NCBI RefSeq assembly: GCF_003255815.1
Contig: NC_037689.1
Location: 53,693,875 to 53,757,874, forward strand
Direction of reading: 5' to 3'
DNA length: 64,000 bases
Origin: Theropithecus gelada
Taxonomy: Eukaryota > Chordata > Mammalia > Primates > Cercopithecidae
Shown: positions 25,901 through 37,034 of the stretch, one piece after another
Layout: every line of letters starts with the position of its first letter
How positions within the stretch are numbered: the stretch's first letter is position 1
The notes under the pieces: model-generated
Told to the model about the DNA's origin: nothing
What the model saw: only the letters and a program-made list of their open reading frames with translations
The model's database searches: none
Made by a program: the position numbers and the translations under genes

Positions 25901-26200
25901 TTTTTTTTTTTTCCTTTGAGACTAAGTCTTGCTCTGTCACCCAGGCTGGAGTGCAGTGGCACGATCTTGGCTCTCACTGCAAGCCCCGCCTCCTGGGTTC
26001 ACACCATTCTCCTGCCTCAGCCTCCCGAGTAGCTGGGACCACAGGGGCCCACCACCATGCCCGGCTAATTTTTTGTATTTTTAGTACAGATGGGGTTTCA
26101 CCACATTAGCCAGGATGATCTCGATCTCCTGACCTCCTGATCCGCTCACCTTGGCCTCCCAAAGTGCTGGGATTACAGGCGTGAGCCACCGCGCCTAGCC
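25901..26200 (-). mobile_element. Alu (Y/S)
   Basis: Full-length reverse Alu. Perfect 15-bp target-site duplication, cctagttagtatctt, at 25886-25900 and 26201-26215. Confidence 0.95.
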
Positions 26201-26929
26201 CCTAGTTAGTATCTTAATACTCATTATTTTCCACTCTTATGGCACAAAATAGCTGAGATTATGAGAGATAAGAGTGGCTATTTTTATTGGAACAACGATA
26301 GAAGGAGGGAAATATCTACAAGTCTGGGCCATGGGGTGGTGCTGCTATGAATGGCCAAGTAAATACTGGGGTTTGTGATGAAAGATAGGAAAGCCTATCT
26401 CAAGAAGGAAAAAAAAAAAAAGTGTTACAAGAAAGGCAACATTGGCAAGGAAGAAAAACTTGATCTTTAAAACATGTTTTTCTAAACAGACTATATTACT
26501 TGTTTTCTTGTTTGATTATCATTGCTAGAACTGGTAATGTTTTTATTGCTCAGTCTATACTTTCTCTTGAACTCAGTGAGTGTGTTTGGGTCTTAATAAT
26601 TCAGAATATAAAAACTGATGACCTAACATGTTTACAGTTTGTGAGACTATTTACGCTATTATGAAAGTGATTGCTTTCTCTTTCTCCAACATAAAAATAA
26701 TCAGAAGCAGAAAGAGAGACATGAATAATAGAGTTTTTTCTGCATTTTATTTCCTTGATTGCTGAAACAAATTTAAACAGAACTAAGAAGATAGGAAAAC
26801 AATCACATCATATTTAGCTAAGTTAAAACTACATATGTCCAAAGGAGAAAAATATACATTATTAAGAGTATCTTGGCTAGCATAGCCAGCTGCCTATCCA
26901 ATATCCTTTCTTTCCTTCTTAGCTAAAAA

Positions 26930-27750
26930 AATCCAAATTCTGTTCAGACTAGCAAGGTTTTATAGCTAAGTCACTAATTTTCACATTTTGAATTATGAAG
27001 AAAGAAACATATCTACTCAGTTAAAACACTCAATCCTCCCAAGATCCTTAGAAGTTAGGAATGGTCATGTGACACATTTCTGGTTAATGCACTGTCAAGT
27101 AGAAACTCTTCTGTGTGGGCCTGCCAGAAAAGCATTTGTTTTCCTTACAAACAGGAACTGACACTGCTGGAATATGCTTTTACTTTCCTCATTTTCCCTT
27201 CTTCCATTTTAAAGTACAGACATAGTGCCTGGAGGCAGAGTAGCCATGTTGAGACCACAGGAAAGAAAGTCTTGCCTAGCGTGGTGGCTCACGCCTGTAA
27301 TCCCAGCACTTTGGGGGGCTGAGGGAGGCAGATCATGAGGTCAGGAGATTGAGACCATCCTGGCCAACATGGTGAAAACCCATCTCTACTAAAAATACAA
27401 AAATTAGCTGGGCGTGGTGGTGTGTGCCTGTAATCCCAGCTACTCGGGAGGCTGAGGCAGGATAATCCCTTGAACCAGGGTGTCAGAGGTTGCAGTGAGC
27501 CGAGATCGCGCCACTGCACTCCAGCCTGGTAACAGAGACTCCATCTCAAACAAAAACAAAAACAAAAGCAAAACAAAACAAAAAGAAAGCCTCATGTTGG
27601 AGATGACTGGGGTTGGAGGAAAGAATGGGGACATAGGGTTTTGCGGCTGCTGCATCAACCCTGGAACACATAATTCTGGAAGTCTTGCTCTATGAGAAAA
27701 AGGAACTATCTGGATAAGCCACTGTAGTGAGAATGCTGTCATACATAGCT
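26930..27750 (+). mobile_element. Possible decayed LTR split by an Alu
   Basis: 'gaatggtcatgtgacacatt' before the Alu and 'tatgagaaaaaggaactatc'..'gccactgtagtgagaatgct' after it resemble the two ends of old mammalian LTRs. Family unassigned. Confidence 0.35.
27273..27584 (+). mobile_element. Alu (S-like)
   Basis: Forward Alu: 'gtggtggctcacgcctgtaa' to 'ccactgcactccagcctggt', with a CAAAAA-rich tail. Short duplication aaagaaag at 27262-27269 and 27582-27589. Antisense to DMD. Confidence 0.93.
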
Positions 27751-28253
27751 AAACACAATCTTAACACAATAAACTGGAAAAAAATTCTTTAATTTCTAAA
27801 ATTCTTAGAGTGTCTAAAATTATGATTGTTTTTGCATCGATGCGGCAAATTTAATTCTCAGGAGACTTTCATTCATCATTGACCAAAAGTAGACATGAAT
27901 CATACTGCATTTAACAGTTAAGACAAACATACATATGAATATAGCTCTATAAGATATTGTTATATTCCAAATACTAAGTAAAACTAGTAATCTGTAAAGA
28001 TAAAGTAAATCAACAATATTTATAAAGCACTTAGTATATACTTAGTGGCTATGTCAAATAGAATATTACACCTTCCTTTACAGGAAATTTAAATTTATTT
28101 CAAGGACTAGAAAATAACAATCCAAAAAGTCAAATGACAGCATACATTTTAATAGAAAAGTTCAAGACAACAGAAGCAGCTTTACAAGAAAATACATAAA
28201 GGACAAAATGATTTTGGACTGAATCATTGATTAAAAAGACCAACACATATTGG

Positions 28254-28414
28254 CAGCTGGGCACAGTGGCTCATGCCTGTAATCCCAGCACTTTGGGAGG
28301 CCAAGCAGGTGGATCACAAGGTCAGTTGTTCGAGACCAGTCTGGCCACCATAGTGAAACCCCATCTCTACTGAAAATACAAAAAATTAGCCGGGAGTGGT
28401 GATGAGTGCTTGTA
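28254..28414 (+). mobile_element. Truncated Alu (left monomer plus linker)
   Basis: 'gggcacagtggctcatgcct' through 'aaaattagccgggagtggtg', then stops. There is no right monomer on the far side of the next Alu. Confidence 0.88.
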
Positions 28415-28429
28415 AACAGAATTCTCTAT

Positions 28430-28432
<3 letters not shown>

Positions 28433-28464
<32 letters not shown>

Positions 28465-28749
28465 TTTGAGATAGAGTTTCACTCTTGTTGCCCAGGTTGG
28501 AGTGCAATGGTGTGATCTAGGCTCACTGCAACATCTGCCTCCCGGGTTCAAGCAATTCTCCTGCCTCAGCCTCCGGAGTAGCTGGGGTTACAGGCGTGTG
28601 CCACCAGGCTCGGCTAATTTTGTATTTTTAGTAGAGACAGGGTTTCTCCATGTTGGTCAGGCTGGTCTCAAACTCCCAATCTCAGGTGATCCTCCCGCCT
28701 CGGCCTCCCAAAGTGCTGAGATTACAGGCGTGAGCTACCATGCCCAGCC
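28433..28749 (-). mobile_element. Alu (S-like) with a (TTTA)n tail
   Basis: Reverse Alu whose tail has become about nine TTTA units. Perfect 16-bp duplication, cagaattctctattta, at 28417-28432 and 28750-28765. Confidence 0.95.
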
Positions 28750-28769
28750 CAGAATTCTCTATTTAAACA

Positions 28770-30470
28770 CAATGACAAACATAAACTTCCTTATCAGAAT
28801 CCCATTGGTATTTTATGGAAAACACAGTACAGTGACTTTCATCAGAATTCATGTAAATATCCTGGATCAGTTTTGCTTGATAAGATTTTGACAGAAAAGT
28901 TTACAGTGAATTGAATTAAAATATAATAAGATATAAATTTCCATTCATAGACTTTGAAATATGTAGTTTAGTATAGTTTATAAGTTTATATAGTTTCTTT
29001 AAGAAAAAAGCATATGGTATCATTTTCCATAAAAAGGTAATTAGGAGACTTAGAAAATATGATTGTGTGTGTGTGTGTGTGTGTGTTTGCAACTCTATGA
29101 CGTTTTTATTTAAGGGGGGGTTATTTTTGTTGTGACTAGAGAATATAAAATAAGTCACATTACTGACATTGACATATCTTTACATCCTTCAGTGAAGATA
29201 ATAGTGGATTTGTCTCATTAGGTAAAGAAAGAAAATTATATAAATATGGATCAGTCATCCACATGGTCACAAGCTGTCTACCAGAGACGTGTACATTGGT
29301 TGGAAGATAAAGCACAAAATTTGTAAATATCTTCAGCCAAACAGATTACAACATTAATTTCTTAATTGGTATTTCTTAAATGAGTTTGTGCAGAAATAAA
29401 ATGATGAGATGAGAAGTGTTGGATTGCTGTTCGATGAAAGAGAAAAACAGAATAATCAATCTCCTCACCCTAATAATCAATCAACCCTCACCAATGGCTG
29501 TCACCCAACCTCGTGAAATCCACTGGATGCCCATGGAAATAAACCATGTTTACTTTGTTTTCTTATAATTTGGATGGAGAAATGAGATGTGTAAGAAGTT
29601 TAGGGGGGTGGCTGAGAAAATAGAAAAGAAGTAAGAAACATTATCTATTCCCAAGAGGTCTGGGGGTCTGGGTTTGTGTTAGGACAATTACATTTACTAA
29701 GTGACTTTAGATCAATTAACTAAATTGTCTATAAGTCCTCTCATTTGTTGAATAAGAGAAACTATCTGTAATACCCACTTTCTGCTGGGTTCGTGACAAT
29801 AGTATAAAACCAAAAACATTCTGTTTTGTATTACTTTTAGTTTAAATAGCCAGTGCCACTTTACCCACACATTGTCCCATCAATTCTTCCAGGGCTACAC
29901 TATACAAGTTGTTTAGTAGTCAGATTTTGACCGAATTTATTCAACAAAAGTTATAATCAGAATTATTCTGTAGCTAATTCAAATGCTTTTTGTGTATAGG
30001 CAGAGTTTTAAAAAATCATAATTTTTATTAAGTACTTTGACCTTAACAATAACTAAAATTAAATTCATTCAAATAATTATATCCCATTTAAATACACACT
30101 GTACCCACTAAAACTGCTCATTCAATCTTTAGATAATGAAATCTCCCAGGTAACAGTGCAATGTGTGGTTACAAATGAATCTTGAACAACGCTATTATCA
30201 TCTTGTCCAGATTGGCCAATTTGTCTCAACCCCAGTCTGGAGAGGTCTTATTGGAGGATAAAATGCCTTTGCCAATTCAATTCTTTATTCAATACAAGTG
30301 CAGTGGTTGAGATTTTGTGGTGAATTACCCTGAACACCTGGCCAAACGGAATTGAAAAAAGACCACAATTGACTCAGTACAGGTCATCAGATACCAGTAT
30401 TATGAAAAATAATATCATATGGCCATCTAAATTCTATTTGTTGATAGCAACACTAGTCTCCACTGCCGCA
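28770..30470. other. Unique intronic sequence with a (GT)n microsatellite
   Basis: (TG)n at 29064-29086; otherwise no gene or repeat recognised. Confidence 0.5.
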
Positions 30471-30475
30471 AACCT

Positions 30476-30662
30476 CTCTTCATATTTCCCCCTCCACCTC
30501 TCTCCCTCCTGTCTCCCTCCATCCCTCTTTCATTTCTTTTGTTTTTTCTCCCTCCTACCCCTTTTTCCTGCTTGCCTTCCTCTCTTCCTTCCTTTTTCTC
30601 CCTTTCCTCCTCCTTCCTTCCCTTCCTTTCCTCCCTTCTTTGTTTTATCTTTCCTTTCCTTA
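30476..30662. repeat. C/T-rich polypyrimidine tract
   Basis: About 185 bp of ctccctcc / cttccttt mixture. The open frame across it (30369-30824) is compositional, not a gene. Confidence 0.93.
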
Positions 30663-30664
30663 AG

Positions 30665-31605
30665 GGTCAGATTTAATAATCACTCTCAGAGCAAAACCCA
30701 GGACATATTTTTCCCTTCATTTGATAGATTATGTCAACAAAGAAAACTGCTAATTATTGTCAAATATTGTTGTTTCAGAGCAATTTTACTTAAACGTGAT
30801 GAAACAGAAAAAAGCATTTTTTAATCAGATTTCTCTGACACTAAGCTATAAAGTACAAATCATCCACTGCTATTGATTCACAATTCTAGAAATTAAACTT
30901 TGAACTTCATGTGTGTTTTACTTCTAAAGGCTTAATTTGCATATTTCACATCTCTATTCTTCTAAAAGGTAATGGTATGTTTTCTACTGTCTACAATGAA
31001 GCAGATTTGCTTAATTTTTTTTAAATGGCTGTATTCTTAAAACTTAAAAAAATTAAAGTTGTAATTATAGCTTCCATTTTTTTACTGAATATAATTCACT
31101 TAGTAAAAATTATTTTTATTTCAACGTGGGAGCAGCTCACCATTTTCTAAAATAATACTTTAATCAAGCAACACATACTAAAGGAGACCATAAGCTTTTC
31201 ACCAAATATGTTTTCTGAGTTCAAAGTCTAAAGCTAGTAAAAGGCTAGCTTACTTGAATGTCATGTCCTTATACCCTTTCTGTGGCAAATATTTCAATTT
31301 CTGTGTGTCTAAGGTTTGGTCTGAATCTCATAACTAACTTCGCCTTGAATCATAAAATGTCTTATTGCATTATCTTATCTAACTTCTGATGCTTTGGAAT
31401 TATAAATTATAATCCTCACATTCCAATCTGTTCAATATGAAGTTTCCTTATCACATTGCATTCACATTATCCTTCAAGCTATCTACATTTACTGAGAACT
31501 AATTTTTGTACGTGTCATAATCAGACAAATTTATATTTGAGGTATTGGTATATGGATGGTCTTTATTTCAGGTCTACATGCTGCAAAGTTGAGTAGATGA
31601 CCCTG
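30665..31605. other. Unique A/T-rich intronic sequence
   Basis: No gene or repeat recognised. Confidence 0.4.
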
Positions 31606-31616
31606 TTGCTTTAGAT

Positions 31617-31831
31617 CAGCTGTATCCAATCTTTTGGCTTCCCTGGGCCACATTGGAAGAATTATCCTGGGCCACACATAAAATACACTAACACTAATGA
31701 CAACTGATGAGTGAAAAAAAAATCACAAAAAGTAATTCATGTTTTAAGAAAGTTTACAAATTTGTTTTGGGTCACATTCAAAGCCATCCTGGGCCGCATG
31801 TGACTCACAGGCCATGAGTTGAACAAGCTTG
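31617..31831 (+). mobile_element. hAT-type non-autonomous DNA transposon
   Basis: 215 bp: 'tccaatcttttggcttccct' to 'gagttgaacaagcttg', with 'ctgggccacattggaagaat' inside. 8-bp target-site duplication ctttaga(t/a) at 31609-31616 and 31832-31839, typical of hAT. Subfamily name not certain. Confidence 0.88.
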
Positions 31832-32379
31832 CTTTAGAACATAATAATTACCTCCTACAAATCACCTTTATTTGCTCTGTCCTCCAACTTATTCCACATG
31901 TTCTTGACTGAGTTCAGTGGACAATTATTGTTTAGTGGTTGGTCAGAACCTTTTCCTTTTCTATTGTCAACAGACCCCAGTTGCTATTCGGGAGAATTGC
32001 CTTTCCCTAATTTTGAGACTTTGGGAGGAGAGGGATTTAAATAAAATTTTCTGCTCTCTTCTAGCTCATGTATTAACATGTGACCCAAGCAAGGTGAACT
32101 GGATTCTCTTTTGAGACTTTAAAATTTGAAGAGAGTTACACACGGGATGGAGAAAAGAGAGTATCACAAACAGACTGGAATACTTCTTGCTAGCCGCATG
32201 CCCAGAAAGGCATGCTTAGATTCTTTCTCCTTTTGTAAGTTTTGTTCCATTGCCTTTGTGCTAATTACAGCACATTTACTTTCTGCCTGATTTAATCAGA
32301 GAATGATTTCTGTTGCTTGCATCCAGAGAGCTCTAATTGATAGGCAACTAAACTATATTTGATGATTTTATTTTCCTGT

Positions 32380-33110
32380 TTACAATCCTTTCAGGGTTGC
32401 CACTGCCTGTAGGCCATCATCAAAATTCCTCAGTCTGGCAACAAAGGATTCCCATTATTTAGCCCCAGTCCTCTCTATTCAACCTCATCAATTTCTTCTC
32501 ATCATATACCCTTAACTTCAGCCATATGGAATCACAATTCCTATGACATACTCTGTTTTTTTCCACCTCAGTGAAAAGCACAGTCTGCTCCCTCTGCCTG
32601 GATTGTCCTTCTCGTTTTATCTAGCTAGGTAATTCCAACTCATTCTTTAATGCTTGGCTTAAGTTTTATCTTCTTCAGGAATATCTCACTAGCATCTGTT
32701 CTCTCTCCTGGCTTAGTTTTCCCCGAAGAAAGCCCCAACAGCATCACTCACACAATATCAGAGAAGTTGAAAACTATGAGGTTTAAGGGAGAGGATTATG
32801 GAACCAAACTGCTTGAGTTCATATCTCATCATTGTCTCTTTCTTCCTTGATCTCGGTCAGGTTATTATCCTTACTGTGCCTCTGTATTTACCTCACAGTG
32901 ATGTTGTAAGCATTAAAGAATTCACATGAAGTACTTAGATCAATGACTAGCATATCATTAGTGCTAAGTATGTGTTAGCTATTATCCCAAAATTTATCTC
33001 TATCATAGTGTTATTATTTTCTTCCTTCAACCTCTTTTACCTGCACATTCTATGTTGTACAACTTTATATTTCCCAGGTACTTAGTGGCAGCTCAATAGA
33101 AGTTGGTTAA
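32380..33110 (+). repeat. L2 3' fragment, split by a MIR
   Basis: 'ctccctctgcctggattgtc', 'tttaatgcttggcttaagtt' and, after the MIR, 'aggtacttagtggcagctca' are L2 3' landmarks. Confidence 0.65.
32765..32985 (+). repeat. MIR element
   Basis: 'accaaactgcttgagttcat', 'cggtcaggttattatcctta', 'ctcacagtgatgttgtaagc', 'ttagtgctaagtatgtgtta'. Confidence 0.7.
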
Positions 33111-33477
33111 AATAATAAAAATGGATAGGTGTTAGTTAAGTTTTTTTTTCAGTTTATAAAGCCCTTTTGGAATTTTGCCTAATTTTTCACACATCAAACA
33201 TTAACGTTGAGATTGCTTTATTTAAAACTTTACATAAAATTGATATTGATTTCCTGAAATTATAATAAAATCCTCCCCACACTTACTTCTCCTTCTTATT
33301 TCCCCTCTCACAGATATTTGTTTAATGATTATTTAGGGCCATTTTACTGACAATTTGGTGATTGAGGCAATAAAAGCCAAGAACTGACAATGTCTTTATT
33401 AATTATTTTTTAATATAAGTGGAAGAGACAGGCAAAGCATCCCACTATTCAGCAAGCAAGAGAAGGGAGATTAGATT

Positions 33478-33570
33478 TTTTATAAATATATATACATTAT
33501 ATATCATTTTATATAATATGCTATATATAATATTTTAAAAATAGTTTTATACTATATATAATTTATAAAT
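33478..33570. repeat. A/T-rich palindromic low-complexity sequence
   Basis: Runs of tatata/atatat with several short self-complementary pieces. Confidence 0.9.
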
Positions 33571-33621
33571 CCTATATTTTTGTGTCTCAGAAATGGCTTT
33601 TGATTTTTTCTCCTACATTAT

Positions 33622-33915
33622 TATTATTTTTTTTCTGAGACGGAGTCTTACTCTGTCGCACAGGCTGGAGTACAATGGCGCAATCTCAGCTCAATGGAAC
33701 CTCTGGTCAAGGATTCAAGTGATTCTCCTGCCTCAGCCTCCCTAGTAGCTGGGATTATAGGCATGTGCCACCACACCAGCTAATTTTTTTATTTGCATTA
33801 GAGATGTGGTTTTGCCATGTTGACCAGGCTGGTCTCAAACTCCTGACCTCAAGTGATCCATCTGCCTCAGCCTCCCAAAGCGCTGGGACTGCAGGCGTGA
33901 AAAATTGCACCTGGC
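33622..33915 (-). mobile_element. Old Alu (J/S)
   Basis: Reverse Alu: 'gagacggagtcttactctgt' to 'ctgcaggcgtgaaaaattgc'. Many CpG and non-CpG changes. Confidence 0.92.
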
Positions 33916-34269
33916 CCTCTACGTTAGTTTTTGACCTATATTTAAAGACAATCTCTGTGAGGCGGCATGAAATTAGTAGTCCTTTCTGAAAAGGACAAAT
34001 TTATTTAGAGAACTCTGGAGACTACTGAGCACATCAATGGCTTCCCTAAATGCAGGACCCACAAACCTGTCACAAGGAAGTGTGGACTTTCTCTCCCAAT
34101 CTATTATTAGGTAACTTCTGCAGGAAGCTATAATGTCAATGGTAGAATAGGGTACAGAAGTGGAAACAAGCTCTCGTTTCCATATAGTATTATGATGTGA
34201 TATACAGTTTGCAAATACAAATGCCATCATTGGTTAGATTTCTAGAGTTCGTGGTGGAACCAAATATAA

Positions 34270-34510
34270 TTACTAACATTTGTTCAATACTAGCAGTAAG
34301 CAGTAAGCAAGGCAAAGTGGGAAGCATTTTTCATGTACCAACAAACTTAATTCTGATAACAAACTGCAAGGCAGATAGTACAACTATCCACATTTTATAG
34401 ATAGATAAACTTGGGCTCAGGGAGGCTGAATAACTTACTCAAGGTCACACAGCTTGGGAGCCCAGCTTTGAACCCAAACAATCTAACTTCAAAACCTGGG
34501 CTTTAAATGT
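34270..34510 (-). repeat. MIR element containing the source of a duplicated segment
   Basis: 'acttgggctcagggaggctg', 'actcaaggtcacacagcttg' and 'gagcccagctttgaacccaa' are antisense MIR. Its low-coordinate part (34274-34334) recurs nearly unchanged at 37158-37211. Confidence 0.8.
34274..34334 (+). repeat. Direct repeat, copy A (61 bp)
   Basis: Starts taacatttgttcaa and ends gcatttttcat. Identical to copy B at 37158-37211 except one T/C difference and one extra 7-bp unit (a 'cagtaag' tandem step). Confidence 0.97.
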
Positions 34511-34743
34511 TATAAAATATTGTTTCCTTTGGTAAATAAAAGTCCTGGGAGTATTATATAACTCAATATGATATTGTGAAAGAACATACCTCTTGTTTCT
34601 GTATGTATCGGTACATAGCAACTATAAAATGCTCAGCATAGTGTCTGACATAGACTACATCTATATTTACATACAAATCACTAAATAGTAATTGCAGTTA
34701 CAGTTATTACTGCAGCAATAGTATGTATTACTTGTAGTATATG

Positions 34744-34789
34744 TATTACTTGATACATGTACTGCCTGCAGTATATGTATCAAGTAATA
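34744..34789. repeat. 46-bp hairpin-forming inverted repeat
   Basis: Arms 34744-34758 and 34775-34789 are perfect 15-bp complements. Six more inner pairs (one G-T) close on the 4-nt loop cctg. Confidence 0.97.
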
Positions 34790-34915
34790 ACACTGGCTTA
34801 GGAATCAAACGGACTTGGATTTGAATCCTTGTTCTGCTACTTACTGGGAATTTGATATCTATGAGCCTCAGTTACGTTTTCTGAAAAATGTGGCTATAAT
34901 TACTTTCTATAAAGC
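34788..34915 (+). repeat. MIR fragment
   Basis: 'acttggatttgaatccttgt', 'tctgctacttactgggaatt', 'gagcctcagttacgttttct'. Confidence 0.65.
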
Positions 34916-35014
34916 AAAAGTAAAACAAATTTTCATGTACATATATGTGGTATTTACATATATTTATATACATCCATATCCATAACTATATTGTGAATGT
35001 GAATGTGTATTCTG

Positions 35015-35145
35015 TGTGCTCTGTACTCAGAATAGGAAACCAAGATCCAGAGATGGCTTGACCACAGTCATCATTTGCAAATGGCACTGAATTCAGGTCT
35101 TCTGTATTCAAGCCCAAGGCCTTTAAATGCTGGTTGTTTACTATC
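35015..35145 (-). repeat. Probable MIR fragment
   Basis: 'aggaaaccaagatccagaga', 'ggcactgaattcaggtcttc'. Weak. Confidence 0.45.
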
Positions 35146-35149
35146 AAAT

Positions 35150-36060
35150 TACTTTATTCCTACTGAATTGCTGAAATTTATTTTACAAAGAAATTCCCCT
35201 TACTCTGTCTGCCTCACTTCTTGTTTTTTCAAAAGGTAGTACTTTAATACCTAAATACCTTCAGCACAACTTCCTATTTCTTTAGAAAGACTTGAAAGCT
35301 GTTACAAGTGAAAAAACTTTATAACAATTCCAAAATTATTTTTCTTAACCATTCACATATATAAAAGATGTATAGTATATTTGATCTAGTTACGTAAACC
35401 ATATTTACATAAATATATTCTAATGCTTCTAGTTGATGTCATAATTTTATCAAATGGATTACACTGAGGCTGAAAAATGAACTATTTGTATTAAAAACAC
35501 ATTCATTTGAACATGGCATTGCATAAATGCCAACATTAAGATCTAGGGTATTTTAAAATATCTTATGTTTTGTTACTTTTCTCTTTTTAATTTATATCTC
35601 TCTTTCAATAATCCTTATCACTGGAGGAGGAAAATTGGCACAGACAACTTAGAAGAGAGGATAATAATCAATTTCCAGACTATTATATTTGACTCTGCAA
35701 TATGTTGGGCTGCATAGTGCCAAAACAAACAGTTTAAATGTAAATAGCTCCGTTGAGTGATTTATTTGGTATAAAACAGATTTTTAAAATACCAGGTTGT
35801 TTAGTAAATTTAACTCAGCCAACTATTCTTGTAAGGTTTCTGCTTTTTTTGTATATTTCCTTTTTAATGTATGGCTACTTTTGTTAATTGCATTAATTTA
35901 TATCCTTGATTATACTTAAGCTGAACAGTGAGAGTAATGTGTGTTTGCTAAGAGAGAAACAGTTGCCTAAGAACTGGTGGGAAATGGTCTAGGAGAGTAA
36001 AGTGATTGGTGGAAAATCTTCATTTTAAAGAAAAACTTCTGCCAACTTTTATCATTTTTT
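35150..36060. other. DMD: Unique intron-51 sequence next to exon 51
   Basis: A/T-rich, no repeat recognised; proximal donor-side intron. Confidence 0.5.
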
Positions 36061-36062
36061 TC

Positions 36063-36071
36063 TCATACCTT
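36063..36071 (-). other. DMD: 5' splice site of DMD exon 51
   Basis: On the minus strand the exon ends AAG and the intron begins gtatga. It has the invariant GT, A at +3 and G at +5, but T rather than A at +4, so it is a good but not perfect U1 match. This junction fixes the low-coordinate edge of the exon at 36069 and opens intron 51. Confidence 0.93.
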
Positions 36072-36301
36072 CTGCTTGATGATCATCTCGTTGATATCCT
36101 CAAGGTCACCCACCATCACCCTCTGTGATTTTATAACTCGACCAAGCAGAGAAAGCCAGTCGGTAAGTTCTGTCCAAGCCCGGTTGAAATCTGCCAGAGC
36201 AGGTACCTCCAACATCAAGGAAGATGGCATTTCTAGTTTGGAGATGGCAGTTTCCTTAGTAACCACAGGTTGTGTCACCAGAGTAACAGTCTGACTAGGA
36301 G
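36069..36301 (-). CDS. DMD: Dystrophin exon 51 (end of hinge 3, start of spectrin-like repeat 20)
   Basis: Dystrophin links cortical actin to the dystroglycan complex at the muscle membrane; this exon is part of its long central rod. Read on the minus strand, the segment starts with the last two bases of an Ala codon and then gives 77 codons, from PSQTVTLVTQ to EMIIKQK, with no stop. The length (233 bp), phase (2 bases + 77 codons) and sequence match human DMD exon 51 (c.7310-7542, residues 2437-2514). By human domain boundaries, about the first 33 residues finish proline-containing hinge 3 and the rest (LADFNRAWTELTDWLSLL...) is helix A and onward of repeat 20. It is flanked by an ag acceptor and a gt donor. 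Because 233 is not a multiple of three, losing the exon shifts the frame. Differences from human as I recall it: Ser for Thr2439 (36294-36296), Gly for Asp2490 (36141-36143), Arg for Gln2491 (36138-36140). Identity is essentially certain; the species is inferred. Confidence 0.97.
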
Positions 36302-36356
36302 CTAAAATATTTTGGGTTTTTTGCAAAAAGGAAAAAAGAAGAAAAAGAAAAATTAG
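36302..36356 (-). other. DMD: 3' splice site region of DMD intron 50
   Basis: Minus-strand order is: candidate branch site ctAat (36352-36356, A about 52 nt from the exon), a pyrimidine-rich run (about 36325-36350), then gcaaaaaacccaaaatattttag| and the exon. The last ~20 nt before the AG are A/T-rich with three cytosines instead of pyrimidines, so the strong tract sits unusually far from the AG. The branch point is a motif match only. Confidence 0.75.
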
Positions 36357-37034
36357 AAACACAAGCTAAAGAGCCAATTCCAATAACAATAAGTCAAATT
36401 TAATTGAAGAGTAACAATTTGAGCCAAACTCTTATTCATGACATTCTATATCTTTTTCTAACAATGTGGATACTTTGTTCAGCAATACATGGTAGAAAAT
36501 TAAAAGATTCAATCTTTTCATTAATATACATTTAACACTTTTTTTAAAAAATGATTTTGCTCATTCTCGTGCCTGGACAAGTAATTTAAGTTAAATAAGT
36601 CTTCTCAATAACAATAATATACATTGCGGAAGTGGTGAAGAAAACAAAAGTTTTCAGACCTTGCCAGGGGAATAAATTTTACTTATTTTTTTTCATTCAA
36701 GGGGAAAAAAAGGCAAAACAAGATGGGATAAGATCTTCTTTCTGACTTAAAATTCCCTTGAACAGGAAGTAAATTAATTCAGAGCTGGACCCTAGGGAAA
36801 TCAAAGTCAATGAAATGTTCTTGTCTTAGCTCTGTATTTTATACTGGGAGCAGTTTATCATATTTTTTTCTTTTTATTTCAAATTGTTAGTAAACTGGCT
36901 AGCAGCGAAGAAAAACCGAGAGACAATATTTTCTTAAAAATGAGAGCTAGTTCTTCTATTTAGACATGAAACACTGTTTCAAAGTCGTTAAATAAATTGT
37001 AATATGAATAGTGTTGGACACTGTAGAGCAAGTC

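Larger units (their letters stand above)
1..36068 (-). other. DMD: DMD intron 51 (5' part, incomplete)
   Basis: All sequence at lower coordinates than exon 51 is downstream in the minus-strand transcript. I found no exon 52-like coding segment here. The human intron is about 44 kb, so exon 52 should lie just beyond the window. The content is transposable elements and unique A/T-rich sequence, itemised separately. Confidence 0.9.

Noticed and set aside
27289..27742. Overlapping frames on both strands
   Set aside because: Alu sequence; proline- and leucine-rich peptides of this kind come from reverse Alu translation.
30369..30824. Longest open frame in the window (151 codons)
   Set aside because: Crosses a C/T-rich tract; the repetitive Ser/Pro/Phe/Leu composition comes from the tract and there is no known domain.
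36076..36294. Plus-strand open frame opposite exon 51
   Set aside because: Shadow of the dystrophin exon; no start context or splice signals of its own.
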